Assembly (NCBI GenBank): GCA_024036415.1
Contig: JAMWET010001251.1
Span: 62,549 to 126,548 of the forward strand
Length of the DNA: 64,000 nucleotides
From: Prochilodus magdalenae
Taxonomy: Eukaryota > Chordata > Actinopteri > Characiformes > Prochilodontidae
Reading direction: 5' to 3'
The translations under genes were made by a program, and so were the position numbers. The notes beneath the pieces were generated by a model. It worked only from the letters and a program-made list of their open reading frames with translations, was not told the origin of the DNA and did not search any database. Shown one piece after another: positions 46,550 through 58,199 of this stretch. Numbering within the stretch: position 1 is the stretch's first letter; every line of letters starts with the position of its first letter.

Positions 46550-47240
46550 CAGGGAAGACAGGACCCTGGGAACACAGAATGTAGAGTCTGGGGAATGTAG
46601 GGCCCTTGGAACAAGGAGCCTTGGCGACATAGAACCTCAAGAACATAAAGCCTTGACACCATAGAGCCCTTAGAACAAGGAGCCTTCGGAACATCGGGCC
46701 CTGAGAATATAGAGTCTTGGAAATATAGGGCCCTGAGAACAAGGAGCCTTGGCGACATAGAACCTTAAGAACATAGAGCCTTGGGAACATAGGGCCCTGA
46801 GAACATAGAACCTTAAGAACATAGAGCCTTGGGAACATAGGGCCCTGAGAACATAGAACCTTAAGAACATAGTGTCTTGGGAACACAGGGCCCTGAGAAC
46901 ATAGAACCTTAAGAACATAGTGTCTTGGGAACACAGGGCCCTGAAAACATAGAACCTTAAGAACATAGTGTCTTGGGAACACAGGGCCCTGAGAATATAG
47001 AATCTTGAGAACATATGACCCTGAGAACATAGAGCCTTGACAGCATAGGGCCCTAAGAATATAGAGTCTTGGGAACACAGGGCCATGAGCACACAGAACC
47101 TTGACATCATATGGCCCTGAGAACATTAACATGAGAACATGGAGCTTTGGAAACACAGGGTCTTTGGAAAATAGGACCATGGGCATAGAATCCCAAAAAC
47201 CTGGGAATGTAGAATACTGGGAGCAGAGGACCATGGTAAA
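46550..47240. repeat. ~17-bp minisatellite with ~51-bp higher order
   Basis: gaacatagaaccttaagaac + atagtgtcttgggaacacag + ggccctga repeats near 46800-47000, flanked by looser gaacatagagccttg units. A 298-codon minus-strand frame (LCSQGPMFPRLYVLKVL) is a translation of this 51-bp period (17 codons). Confidence 0.93.
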
Positions 47241-47519
47241 TGTGAAAACACAGAAACCCCCATCAGCAAAGCTCAGGGTTGTGGGGAATGTGATGGTGAG
47301 TTGTTCAGTTCTGACCAGCAGGTGGCGATGTTCCTCAGGTTTCAGCAGCAGGCTGACTGGTGTAATGGAGCTGTATTTAGACATTCAGTGATGCATTTAC
47401 TCTATGTAAATGTGTTTACTGGAGTCCTCACTCTACACCGTCAAGCTGCAGCCATGAGCCCAGACGACCCTCTGTACTGATGGACACCAGTGAGCATACC
47501 TGTCCTAGGCAGTTCTCTT

Positions 47520-48385
47520 TCACAACAAATTATTCAGAATCTACTAAGAATTATTCAGTGTCCACTATGAATTTAGTATCCACTATGAATTATTCAGTAT
47601 CCACTATGAATTATTCAGTCTCTACTATGAATTATTCAGAATCTACTATTAATTATTCAGTATCTACTATGAATTTAGTATCCACTATGAATTATTCAGT
47701 ATCCACTATGAATTATTCAGTCTCTACTATGAATTATTCAGAATCTACTATTAATTATTCAGTATCCACTATGAATTCAGTATCCACTATGAATTATTCA
47801 CAATGAATTATTCAGAATCTACTATGAATTACTCAGTATCCACTATGAATTATTCAGTATCCACTATGAATTATTCAGTCTCTACTATGAATTATTCAGA
47901 ATCTACTATGAATTATTCAGTATCCACTATGAATTATTCAGTATCCACTATGAATTATGCGGAATCTACTATGAATTTAGTATCCACTATGAATTATTCA
48001 GTATCCACTATGAATTATTCAGTATCCACTATGAATTATTCAGGATTCACTATGAATTATTCAGTATCTACTATGAATTATTTAGTATATACTATGAATT
48101 ATTCAGCATCCACCATGAATTATTCAGTGTCCATTATGAATTATGTAGAATCCACTATGAATTATTCAGTATCTACTATGAATTATTCAGTATCTGCTAT
48201 GAATTATTCAGTATCCATTATGAATTATTCAGTATCTACTATGAATTATTCAGTATCTACTATGAAATATTCAGTATCTACTATGAATTATTCAGTATCT
48301 ACTATGAGTTATTCAGTATCTACTATGAATTATTCAGTATCTACTATGAATTATTCAGTATCTACTATGAGTTATTCAGTATGTC
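47520..48385. repeat. 21-bp minisatellite (YSVSTMN frame)
   Basis: Unit tattcagtatctactatgaa + t, about 40 copies, with variants gaat, ccac and ttta. The 21-bp period keeps YSVSTMN open for 217 codons plus a 108-codon block. No splice sites or signal sequence support a gene. Confidence 0.97.
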
Positions 48386-48389
48386 CTGT

Positions 48390-49135
48390 TAAGGACTTTG
48401 TCTTATTGTCTTATGAAAGTGAAGCTGGTGGAAGGAACATGAGCGGTGCTTATTAGTTCAGCCGGTGTGGTGGAACTCCGTGAGGACACAGTGGTATAAA
48501 AACAGCAGGTTGGAGTGCCGGCCCTGCGCCGGGCCTTTGAGGCCTGGCCGGGTGGAGGGGGATGTTTATCCTCAGTCAGAGAGTCTGTTCCAGACACAAT
48601 ACAGAGCCAGAATAAACAGGACTGCAGGGCTGCTACACCTGCACAAACCAGCACATACACCCACGTCCCCACCACAATAAACCACAGCGTCCATCAGCGC
48701 GTCCCAGCACGGGTCGAGCGGGGTTTCAGACCACGAGGTGATGGATGACTGAAGACGGTCGGAATGCGTGCAGCCGTGATTCGTTCTGTTCAGGCTGTTT
48801 TCTAGGCCCGCCAGGACACGAGGGTGGGAGGCGGAGCTTAGAGACTGAGGAACTTCGGAGACAAGGAACAACAAGTCTGCAGGAGTCCGATGGGAGCCAG
48901 CCATGACGTGGTCATCCGCGCTAACAGTGCTAACAGCTGAATGTACAGACATGAATAAACAAACAGCATTACTGAACACAGCATTACTGAACACAGCATT
49001 ACTGAACACAGGAGAGCACAAGGCGTTCAAAACCTCGTATCTCTAGTTTCGTGCTGAACGGACCAATAGGAATGCTCCAAAATGACCTGGAAAGTTCTGG
49101 TTCCATTAACTCCCATTCAAAGTTAGAGGTTTATT
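48390..49135. other. Intergenic, no gene seen
   Basis: Contains a small 17-bp triple repeat (cattactgaacacag) at 48965-49015. Confidence 0.6.
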
Positions 49136-49139
49136 ATTA

Positions 49140-49425
49140 TTAGGAGCTTCAACATCCTCACACAGTTCCTGCAGATGGTGCGGTAGGGGTGGAGGTGGAG
49201 GGACACCAGGTCTTCTGGACGTGTGACAGCAAACCGTCCATCTCGGTGCTGACCACGGTGCCTCCACACACGGATTCGTTGGGCGTCTCCACCAAGACTA
49301 AAGCGGGACTCGTCACTGAAGATGACCCACTGCCAGCCAGTGGGGTCAGTCGTTCCCACGACTGTCCTTAACACCACGTCACCGTCACCAAAGACTGCAG
49401 TGGTGTCGTACCGGACTGTCATGGA
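49140..49425 (-). mobile_element. Tc1-like fragment, copy 5a (family A), left arm of inverted pair
   Basis: Reverse complement of the SDESRF-to-VTRPED part plus the upstream gttcccacgactgtcctta segment; the C-terminal half is missing at its left end (breaks at ggagcttcaacatcctcaca). Confidence 0.82.
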
Positions 49426-49805
49426 GTGACTCAGAATGGCAGCGGGTCATCTTCAGTGACGAGTCCCGCTTTAGTCTTGGTGGAGACGCCCAACGAATCC
49501 GTGTGTGGAGGCACCGTGGTCAGCACCGAGATGGATGGTTTGTCGTCACACGTCCAGAAGACCTGGTGTCAGTCCACCTCCACCCCTACCGCACCATCTG
49601 CAGGAACTGTGTGAGGATGTTCAAGCTGCATGGGATGGATTATCACAGGACTCCATTAGGAACCTCTACAGCTCCATACCGAGACGTCTGGCGTGTTGGG
49701 TTAGCGAACACGGCGGCCCGACGCCATACTGAGAGACAGACTTCTGTATGTGTAGCTCAATAAATATTGATCATATCAGTCTAAATTTATCATCAGTTAT
49801 TGATC
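49426..49805 (+). mobile_element. Tc1-like deletion derivative, copy 5b (family A), right arm of inverted pair
   Basis: Plus-strand copy with [19 protein letters not shown], the shared internal deletion, the alternative-frame C-terminus (AWDGLSQDSIRNLYSSIPRR, CWVSEHGGPTPY) and the shared 3' end. It starts where copy 5a stops. Confidence 0.86.
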
Positions 49806-50865
49806 CTGGTCTCCTTTATCTTTCTTCCCAACACACCTGCCATATTTATCTGGACAGTATATACTGATAAGTACGTCATGTACAATAACCCATTCTGACT
49901 AATACAGAAACGAGGCTTCTCTGAACTTTTAGTTCCTGCCAGGTTTTGGTTCCAGTTCTCAGCCGTGTGGTGGTGAACATGGAGGAGAAGCTCAGAACCG
50001 CCGTTTCTACTTTCCCCAGTTTATATGATGCGTCTTTGTCCATACACCTGAGTAGAAAAATGAATGGTGGGAGAAAGTATAAGGCATTGTTGGGGTCTCT
50101 GGGGAGTAAGGTCACTCCATAGCTAACTAGGCTAGCCAGCATGTTAATTAGCTAATAAAGCTAGCCATGGACGCAAGCAGTTAGCTTCCATCCAAATTCA
50201 TTCATCAGTGAGAATACAGTATGTGCTTTATAAACTAGCTAGCTTACCTGGACCTCATACACGACCAGCCTTAAACACACCCTCAACAGGCAACCTGTCG
50301 TCTGCTAGGGTGGCCGCTGGGTGAGACTCTCACCAGCACGAAACACAGCCACAGATAAAGGACCATGGCTTTGGAGATGAGCTGGTTGTGCAGTTCAGGG
50401 AAACACTGGGGGGTGTGGTGGTGGGGGTTGGGGGACTAGCCTAAGCAACATCCATGACCACACCATGGGCTATCGGAAGTGGTGGGTCATGCAGTGTGGA
50501 AATACAGAGACGCTGTGACGGCCTTACGCTCCTGTTGTGCTCAAAACTGGAGGGTCTGTTGGGCAACAGGGGAAGGTTAAGCAGAAATGAGAAGCGGTCC
50601 TGACTAATGTTGAGAACAGTCATTAAAGAGGTCAAAAATATCAGGAGCAGAGCACGGCAAAAACGGGCATGACGCTGCAGTAGTGAACAGTGACTTTCAG
50701 CACGAGTGCACTCTGACCTGACCCTGAAGAAAAGTCTACCACAGCCTTTACATATTCTCCATTCGGATTTGACTGGTTTAGGGGTTTTATCAGAACCTAA
50801 AGGATTCATACACAACCGTTTCATCAGTTTTAGAATTTTTTATTTTTTGGGGTATATAAATCTCT
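49806..50865. other. Intergenic, no gene seen
   Basis: Unique sequence with frames of up to 127 codons but no motifs or splice support. Confidence 0.55.
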
Positions 50866-50869
50866 GAGG

Positions 50870-53230
50870 TAAGCTAATGAGTGTGTAGTGTATTAGTCTA
50901 TGTGTGAGGGTATAGTGATTAAGTGTGTAGTAAATAAGTGAGTACATAGTGAATTAGTGAGTGTGTAGAAAAGTAGTGAGTAAATATGGAATTAGTGAGT
51001 CTGTAGTGAATTAATGTGTGTGGTGAATTAGTAAGTATGTAGTGAATTAGTGAGTGTGTAGTTAAATAGTGAGTTTGTAGTGAATTAGTGAGTGTGTGGT
51101 GAATTAGTAAGTGTGTAGTGAATTAGTGAGTGTGTAGTTAATTAGTGAGTGTGTAGTTAAATAGTGAGTTTGTAGTGAATTAGTAAGTGTGTAGTGAATG
51201 CGTGAGCGTGTGTCGAACTAGTGAGTGTGTAGTGAATTAATAAGTGTTTAGTGAATTAGTGAGTGTATAGTTAATTAGTGAGTGTGTAGTTAATTAGTAA
51301 GTGTGTAGTTAATTAGCGAGCGTGTAGTGAATTAGTAAGTGTGTAGTGAATGCGTGAGCGTGTGTCGAACTAGTGAGTGTGTAGTGAATTAATAAGTGTT
51401 TAGTGAATTAGTGAGTTTGTAGTGAATTAGTGTGTAGTGAATTAGTGAGCATGTAGTGAATTAGTGAGTGTTGTGAATTAGTGAATGTGTAGTGAATGAG
51501 TGAGTGTGTAGTGAATGAGTGAGCGTGTGGTGAATTAGTGACCATGTAGTGAATTAGTGAGTGTGTAGTGAATTAGTGTGTAGTGAATTAGTGAGTGTGT
51601 AGTGAATTAGTGTGTAGTGAATTAGTGAGTGTGTAGTGAATTAGTGTGTAGTGAATTAGTGAGCATGTAGTGAATTAGTGAGTGTGTAGTGAATTAGTGA
51701 GTGTGTAGTGAATTAGTGTGTAGTGAATTAGTGAGCATGTAGTGAATTAGTGAGTGTGTAGTGAATTAGCGTGTAGTGAATTAGTGAGTGTGTAGTGAAT
51801 TAGTGAGTGTGTAGTGAATTAGTGTGTAGTGAATTAGTGAGCATGTAGTGAATTAGTGAGTGTGTAGTGAAGTAGTGAGTGTGTAGTGAATTAGTGAGTG
51901 TGTAGTGAATTAGCGTGTGGTAAATGAGTCAGCGTGTAGTGAATGAGTGAGTGTGTAGTGAATTAGTGAGCGTGTGGTGAATTAGTGAGTGTGTAGTGAA
52001 TTAGTGAGTGTATAGTGAATGAGTGAGCTTGTGGTGAATGAGTGAGTGTGTAGTGAATTAGTGAGCTTGTGGTGAATGAGTGAGTGTGTAGTGAATTAGT
52101 GAGTGTATAGTGAATGAGTGAGCTTGTGGTGAATGAGTGAGTGTGTAGTGAATTAGTGAGCTTGTGGTGAATGAGTGAGTGTGTAGTGAATTAGTGAGTG
52201 TATAGTGAATAAGTGAGCTTGTGGTGAATGAGTGAGTGTGTGGTGAATGAGTGAGTGTGTAGTGAATTAGTGAGTGTGTAGTGAATGAGTAAGCATGTGG
52301 TGAATTAGGGAGTGTGTAATGAATGAGTAAGCGTGCGGTGAATTAGTGAGTGTGTAGTGAATTAATGAGTGTTTAGTAAATTAGTGAGTGTGTAGTGAAT
52401 GAGTGAGTGTGTAGTGAATGAGTGAGCATGTGGTGAATTAGTGAGTGTGTAGTGAATGAGTGAGTGTGTAATGAATTAGTGAGTGAGTGTTGGGATAAGT
52501 TAGTAAGGTATTTACAGAGAAAGTGAGTTTGTGGCACGTTGGTGTGAACGGTGAATGAGTGAGTGTGTAGTGAATTAGTGAGTGTGTGGTGAATGAGTGA
52601 GTGTGTAGTGAATTAGTGAGCGTGTGGTGAATGAGTGAGCGTATAGTGAATTAGTGAGCGTGTGGTGTGTAGTGAATTAGTGAGCGTGTGGTGAATGAGT
52701 GAGCGTATAGTGAATTAGTGAGCGTGTGTGGTTGAATGAGCGGTGAGTTAGTGAGTGAGTAGTGAATTAGTGAGTGTGTGGTGTGTAGTGAATTAGTGAG
52801 CTTGTAGTGAATTAGTGAGTGTGTAGTGAATGAGTGAGCGTGTAGTGAATTAGTGAGCTTGTGGTGAATGAGTGAGCGTGTAGTGAATGAGTGAGCGTGT
52901 GGTGAATGAGTGAGCGTGTGGTGAATTAGTGAGCGTGTGGTGAATGAGTGAGCATGTGGTGAATTAGTGAGGGTGTGGTGAATGAGTGAGCGTGTAGTGA
53001 ATTAGTGAGCTTGTGGTGAATGAGTGAGCGTGTAGTGAATGAGTGAGCGTGTAGTGAATTAGTGAGCTTGTGGTGAATGAGTGAGCGTGTAGTGAATTAG
53101 TGAGCGTGTGGTGAATGAGTGAGCCTGTGGTGAATTAGTGAGTGAGTGTTGGGATAAGTTAGTAAGGTATTTACAGAGAAAGTGAGTTTGTGGCACGTTG
53201 GTGTGAGCGGTGAGTTAGTGAGTGAGTAGT
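50870..53230. repeat. ~19-20-bp minisatellite, block 1
   Basis: Unit agtgtgtagtgaattagtg with 10- to 20-bp variants (gagcgtgtggtgaatgagt), more than 100 copies. A ~75-bp non-unit insert (tgggataagttagtaaggta ... gtggcacgttggtgtga) occurs at about 52491 and again at 53150, so 659 bp of the array were duplicated as a block. Confidence 0.96.
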
Positions 53231-53422
53231 GACTCAGCCTCCACATGGCCGCAGTGATTCTCATCTGTTGCACCCGCATGTCGAGGAAAAGGGAATTCAG
53301 CAGCTTTCGCATGCTCACGTCTACACAAAGTCCTCAGTGACTCCAAAATACGCAGACAGTCACTTCCTCTGGCCGTGTTACTGGAATCCATTGTGACCTA
53401 TCATGCTTTCGAATTGTGACAG

Positions 53423-53531
53423 GATGCATGTGTGTGGTTTGACAGTGTGATCTGTGAGTTGGCACTGCTGGAGAGAGAAGTGGAGCAGAGCACACTGACT
53501 CAGGGAAGTGCTGTGATGAAGATGAAGGACG
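53423..53531 (+). CDS. Putative exon A of an unrecognised gene
   Basis: 109 bp bounded by acceptor gaattgtgacag and a consensus donor GACG|gtaagt. It is open as DACVWFDSVICELALLEREV then EQSTLTQGSAVMKMKD, and looks like a short coiled-coil or helical segment. It joins in phase 1 with exon B 1.7 kb downstream without a stop. A second acceptor 23 bp inside (tttgacag) would put the downstream reading in the same frame with a split first codon. It is unique sequence sandwiched between two blocks of the ~20-bp minisatellite. I do not recognise the protein and no function is proposed. Confidence 0.38.
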
Positions 53532-53686
53532 GTAAGTCATGCGAAGTCTGGACGATACTCTTACGGCTTGAATGTGCTGTACAGTGTTAAAAGGGTTCAG
53601 GGTTTACATTCGAGATTGCATTGACAATCGATAAAGACCAGTTAGCGTTCCATTAACTTACTTTAACAGCAACAAAACAAACAATA

Positions 53687-53689
<3 letters not shown>

Positions 53690-53765
<76 letters not shown>
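53690..53765. repeat. (GT)n(TA)n microsatellite
   Basis: About 14 GT followed by about 20 AT dinucleotides. Confidence 0.97.
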
Positions 53766-53814
53766 ATATAACAAAACTTATTAAGCTTTATAGTTTAGCC
53801 CAAGCAACCTGAGT

Positions 53815-54995
53815 GAGTTAGGGAAAGAGTAGTGAATTAGTGAGTGTGTAGTGAATTAGTGAGTGTGTAGTGAATTAGTGAGTGTGTAGTGAACTGGTAT
53901 GTATTAAAGTATGTGTATGTATTAAATTTATGAGTGCATCATGAACTAGTAAATTTGTAGTGAATTAGTGAGTAGGTATTTAATTAGTGAGTGTGTAGTG
54001 AATTTGTAAGTGTGTCATAAATTAGTGAGCGTGTAGTAAATTAGTGACTGTATATATATGTAAATGTGTAGTGAACTTGTAAGTGTGTATTGAATTAGTG
54101 ATTGTGTAGTAAATCAGTAAGTGTGTAGTGAATTGTTAGATGTGTAGTGAATTAGTGAGGGTGTAGTGAATTTGTGAGTGTGTAGTAAATCAGTAAGTGT
54201 GTAGTGAATTGGTAGGTGTGTAGTGAATTAGTGAGGGTGTAGTGAATTGGTAGGTGTGTAGTGAATCAGTAAGTGTGTAGTGAATTGGTAGGTGTGTAGT
54301 GAATTGGTAGGTGTGTAGTGAATTAGTGAGTGTGTAGTGAATTAGTGTGTGTAGTGAATTAGTAAGTGTGTAGTGAATTAGTGAGTGTGTAGTGAATTAG
54401 TGAGTGTGTGGTGAATTGGTAGGTGTGTATTTAGTGAGTGTGTAGTGAATTAATGAGTGTGTAGTGAATTGGTAGAGGTGTAAGGAATTAGTAAGTGTGT
54501 AGTAAATCAGTAAGTGTGTAGTGAATTGGTAGGTGTGTAGTGAATTAGTGAGTGTGTAGTGAATTAGTGTGTGTAGTGAATCAGTGAGTGTGTAATGAAT
54601 TAGTGAGTGTGTAGTGAATCAGTGAGTGTGTAATGAATTAGTGAGTGTGTAGTGAATCAGTGAGTGTGTAATGAATTAGTGAGTGTGTAGTGAATCAGTG
54701 AGTGTGTAGTAAATCAGTAAGTGTGTAGTGAATTGTTAGATGTTTAGTGAATTAGTGAGGGTGTAGTGAATTTGTGAGTGTGTAGTAAATCAGTAAGTGT
54801 GTAGTGAATTAATGAGTGTGTAGTGAATTAGTGAGTGTGTGGTGAATTGGTAGGTGTGTAGTAAATAAGTCTATGTAGTGAATCAGTAAGTGTGTAGTGA
54901 ATTAGTGAGTGTGTAGTGAATCAGTGAGTGTGTAGTGAATTAGTGAGTGTGTAGTGAATCAGTGAGTGTGTAGTGAATCAGTGAGTGTGTAGCAT
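53815..54995. repeat. ~19-20-bp minisatellite, block 2
   Basis: Same unit family as block 1 (gtgtagtgaattagtgagt) but richer in the gtagtgaatcagtaagtgtg and gaattggtaggtgtgtag variants. It is separated from block 1 by 0.6 kb of unique DNA that includes putative exon A. Confidence 0.96.
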
Positions 54996-54997
54996 AC

Positions 54998-54999
<2 letters not shown>

Positions 55000-55049
<50 letters not shown>

Positions 55050-55052
55050 TAA
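55000..55052. repeat. (TG)n/(TATG)n microsatellite
   Basis: About 16 TG then gtatgtatgtatg. Confidence 0.97.
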
Positions 55053-55263
55053 CAGAAATGTGTATGATAAAAGTTAACAAGCTTCAAAGAGCCTCTGCCC
55101 TGTGCTCTAGCCACATGCTAACATGCTAGCCAAAGCGTCAATATACTGTATATGCATCACAGAGCCAAACACATGGAGCAGCTTCATTAACCGGTTATTA
55201 TAGTGCTGTATTTTGCTGATAGAGCTTTTACAGCGTTCTGGTCTCTTGTGTCTGTTGACCTAG

Positions 55264-55359
55264 ACAAAGGAGGTAGAAACTCCATCACCCACAAGCCCCT
55301 GCACAGGACCCAGTCCCACAGGCCGATGATCTACTCCCCGGCTCTCCTGATCAGACCAG
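55264..55359 (+). CDS. Putative exon B of an unrecognised gene
   Basis: 96 bp with a pyrimidine-rich acceptor (cttgtgtctgttgacctag) and donor CCAG|gtcagt. In the phase set by exon A it reads DKGGRNSITHKPLHRTQSHR then PMIYSPALLIRP. It is basic and Pro/Ser-rich, like a disordered linker, with no domain recognised. Both putative exons end in phase 1, consistent with an interior pair of a larger plus-strand gene whose other exons lie outside the window or were missed. Confidence 0.38.
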
Positions 55360-55649
55360 GTCAGTCACTCTGAAGCCCCAGAGACTTCCACACTTCATTC
55401 TGCGCTCTAAAAACCAGGCCTGCGCTAAATATCATTTATTAGTCATGCAATATGCAAATGAGCGCTAATCACAGCGTTGTTTACCGTGTGACCAGTCACA
55501 GCTCCAGATGGGTATCTGTGGTGACTCTGTGGGCAGGTTTGATGAATCCAGAAGTCCGTTATCATGGTCTTAATAACGCAGGACAGTCAGGAATTCATGA
55601 AGATCATAACAGCATCAGCTGTATTACAATCTGAATATGTACGCTAAAT

Positions 55650-56160
55650 GGCCAGAAGTATGTGGACGCCCTTCCTGACTGTTGAGTGCAGGTGTTTCAG
55701 GCACACCCATTGCTAATCCTAAAACGTCCCAGCACTAGAATTGTCACTGGCAGTAGGATGGGAAAGATGGCATGGTCTTAGGATGCGATGTATCCTATCA
55801 GTTTGTCCATTTGAAGAACATCTGCCCTGCTAGAGCTGCCCTGGACATGTGTGTATGTGCTATAGGCTGGAACAGCTCAGCCACAGTATGGTAGACCACC
55901 CGAACAAGCAGAGCAGGGTCTAGTCGCTGCTGCATCACTCACTATGAAGCTCTTTGGGAGCATCACTAGCACAAGTACAGGAGCATCGAGAGCTTCAGGA
56001 AATGGGTTTCCATAGCCGAGCAGCAGGTTTGGTGGACACCAGGAGAGGGCTAGCTACTGGAATGCATAGGCCCAACAGTAATGTTTGGTGGAGGAGGAGT
56101 AATGGGCTAGCGAGGGTTCAGGGTTTGGGCTCAGACCCTTAGTTTGAATTTGAGGAAGAA
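55650..56160 (+). mobile_element. Decayed Tc1-like element (family C relative)
   Basis: Begins near ggccagaagtatgtggacgc with gtgtttcaggcacacccatt, the terminal sequence of a widespread fish Tc1-like family. An internal frame has RPNSNVWWRR, a decayed form of the PTVKFGGGG block. Frame-broken. Confidence 0.65.
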
Positions 56161-56627
56161 CCTGCCGAACGTCATAGCGCCACCTGGTGGAGTAAAAGAG
56201 CAGTGCATGTGGGGGTCATATTGGTGCGCAGTGGTTCGAACACATGTTAATTAATTCATTAATGACGTTTACATTAACGGAGCAGGGTGTAGCTTCAAGG
56301 GGTGAGGCTACATATTGCCATCCACCCACATTACCCGCACCTCCCTTTCTAGAACCTGCACTGGCCGGTAGGTTTTCCATCATTGGTTAAGTGGCTGATG
56401 GTGAGGATTCTTCCACCGTTACTTTTCCCTGTGTACTTTTCCTCCGGTTCTCCAAATCTGGGTTCTCAAACTACTTATTTCACAAAATGGTTCTCCAGCA
56501 CCAGGGCTCTGGCTGTTTATTCCAGCTATGGAGCGGTTCTACCCAGCAGGCTGAAACGTTTAGTACAGCATAGTAACTGAAATGTTTCATTGTGGTTTTA
56601 ATGTTATTTCAGTTCTGACTTCAGTTT

Positions 56628-56720
56628 TCCAGTTCCACCTTAAATGATGACGTGGTTTCATTCCGGCACCTGATGCATTATTTATAATAACTGCTGCAGC
56701 ATTTAAGGTGGAATGTTTAA
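56628..56720. repeat. Hairpin element relative (long-loop form)
   Basis: Left arm ccaccttaaatgatgacgtg, right arm ctgctgcagcatttaaggtgg-like, with a 40-bp diverged middle. A lone tttaaggtggtat arm follows at 56788. Same ends as the 14399 palindrome. Confidence 0.7.
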
Positions 56721-57169
56721 AAAAAAATGGACAAGAACCTGACAAACAAGAAGCTGGATGTCAGCACAAGCTTGTAGCCCCTACTATGTTTAAGGTGGTA
56801 TGGTTAAATTTGAAGAAGCTGGCGAAAAGGAAGGTTAGCTTCAGCCTCGTGGTTTTAAAGTTGGTAGTAATATTTTTAATACATATCAAAATATACAGTA
56901 AGTTATGAAAATAGGCTATGTGCTATGGTAGAACATTTCAACCAGTGGTTCTTCGTCTTTCTAAGTCCTCCAGAGAGCTACATCGCCACCTAATTCAAGC
57001 TGCTACTGCACGTGAAACATGAAGGCCAGTCCCAATATCCACAGTGTGTGGTGTTTCCGTTCTGGGCTAATATAGAAACATGGCGGCGGCAGCTTCTGCT
57101 GGAAGACAAGTCTGGTCTCCTATGCAGATAGGATGGGCTTAATCAAGACTAACCAAACCACAATGATCT

Positions 57170-57270
57170 GCCTTGTCCAGTGACGCCTATTGGTGTAGTA
57201 TAGGGTTAGGCTTGAACCCCAGTCTTCAGTATGGGAGGTGGAGGTGTTACCCACTATGCTAACCAAACTA
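57170..57270 (-). mobile_element. tRNA-derived SINE fragment (minus strand)
   Basis: On the minus strand it reads tagcatagtgggtaacacct then gactggggttcaagcct, A- and B-box-like words. Related fragments lie at 57690-57785 and 58795-58880 (tattggtataatgtagggtg; ggaggcggaggtgttaccta). Confidence 0.6.
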
Positions 57271-57689
57271 CACCAGTGGTTCTTTTTCTTTCTACGTCCT
57301 CCAGTCGGTGCTATAGTGCCACCAAATTCAAGCTGCTGCTTCACGTGATACACGAAGGCCAGTCTCTACAGTCTACAGCGTGTGGTGTTTCCGTTCTGGG
57401 CTACTATAGAAACTTGGCGGTGGCAGCTTCTGCCCAACTACACCAGATTCAATAGAATAGAATTAACAGGGCTAACTCTTAATTCTTTATGTGGCCGTGT
57501 ATATGGGTGCACACTCTTTTTAGCACAACCGGTTACATTAACTTACTTTCAGGGAAAACGAATGAACAACTCCTCCGTTTAGGGGCACATAGTTTATGTT
57601 ATAAATGTAAAGTACAGTATATGAGCTTTACAGTGCCTCTCTCCAGTGCTCTAGCCACATGCTAGCCTTTGCAGTCTTGCCCAGGGACT

Positions 57690-57785
57690 CCTAAACTATT
57701 GGTATAATGTAGGGTGTGTCAAACCCCAGTCTACAGCATAGGAGGCGGAGGTGTCACCCATTACGCTACTATGCTAAGAGTTACC
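57690..57785 (-). mobile_element. tRNA-derived SINE fragment (minus strand), second copy
   Basis: Same layout as 57170-57270 with aaaccccagtctacagcata and ggaggcggaggtgtcaccca. Its right end is duplicated (acgctactatgctaagagtt). Confidence 0.55.
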
Positions 57786-58199
57786 CACTACGCTCGCTAA
57801 CTCTTTATGTTGCTGTGTTTATGGGTGTACACTCATTTTCCCATGTAATAAACTTTAGTATGACCGATTAGTGTTCCATTAACATACCTTCAGAGGAACA
57901 AATGATCCATAAGTCCTCCTTTAAAGCCACATAGTTTATATGTCGCCACTGCCCAATGTATCTCCATTTTTGTTGATTTTTGCTTTTATGCATCTTTCGA
58001 ACACAGCAGCTGCTGTTTACATTGTGTGGAAGTTTCACAATGAATGGACCAACAGAAATGACCCAAAATGGCTTGCTAAAAGTCTGGTTCCATTGACTTC
58101 TATTATAATCTCAGGAGGTTTTTGCCCTCTGCTGTAAAGCTGCCATTTTGGAGATGCTTGTTTTTCGTGTTGTGATCATTCATATGTGTGTGTCAGACG

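Noticed and set aside
46488..48456. 298-codon LCSQGP-type and 217-codon YSVSTMN-type ORFs
   Set aside because: Period-51 and period-21 repeat translations with no signal peptide, splice sites or homologous domain.
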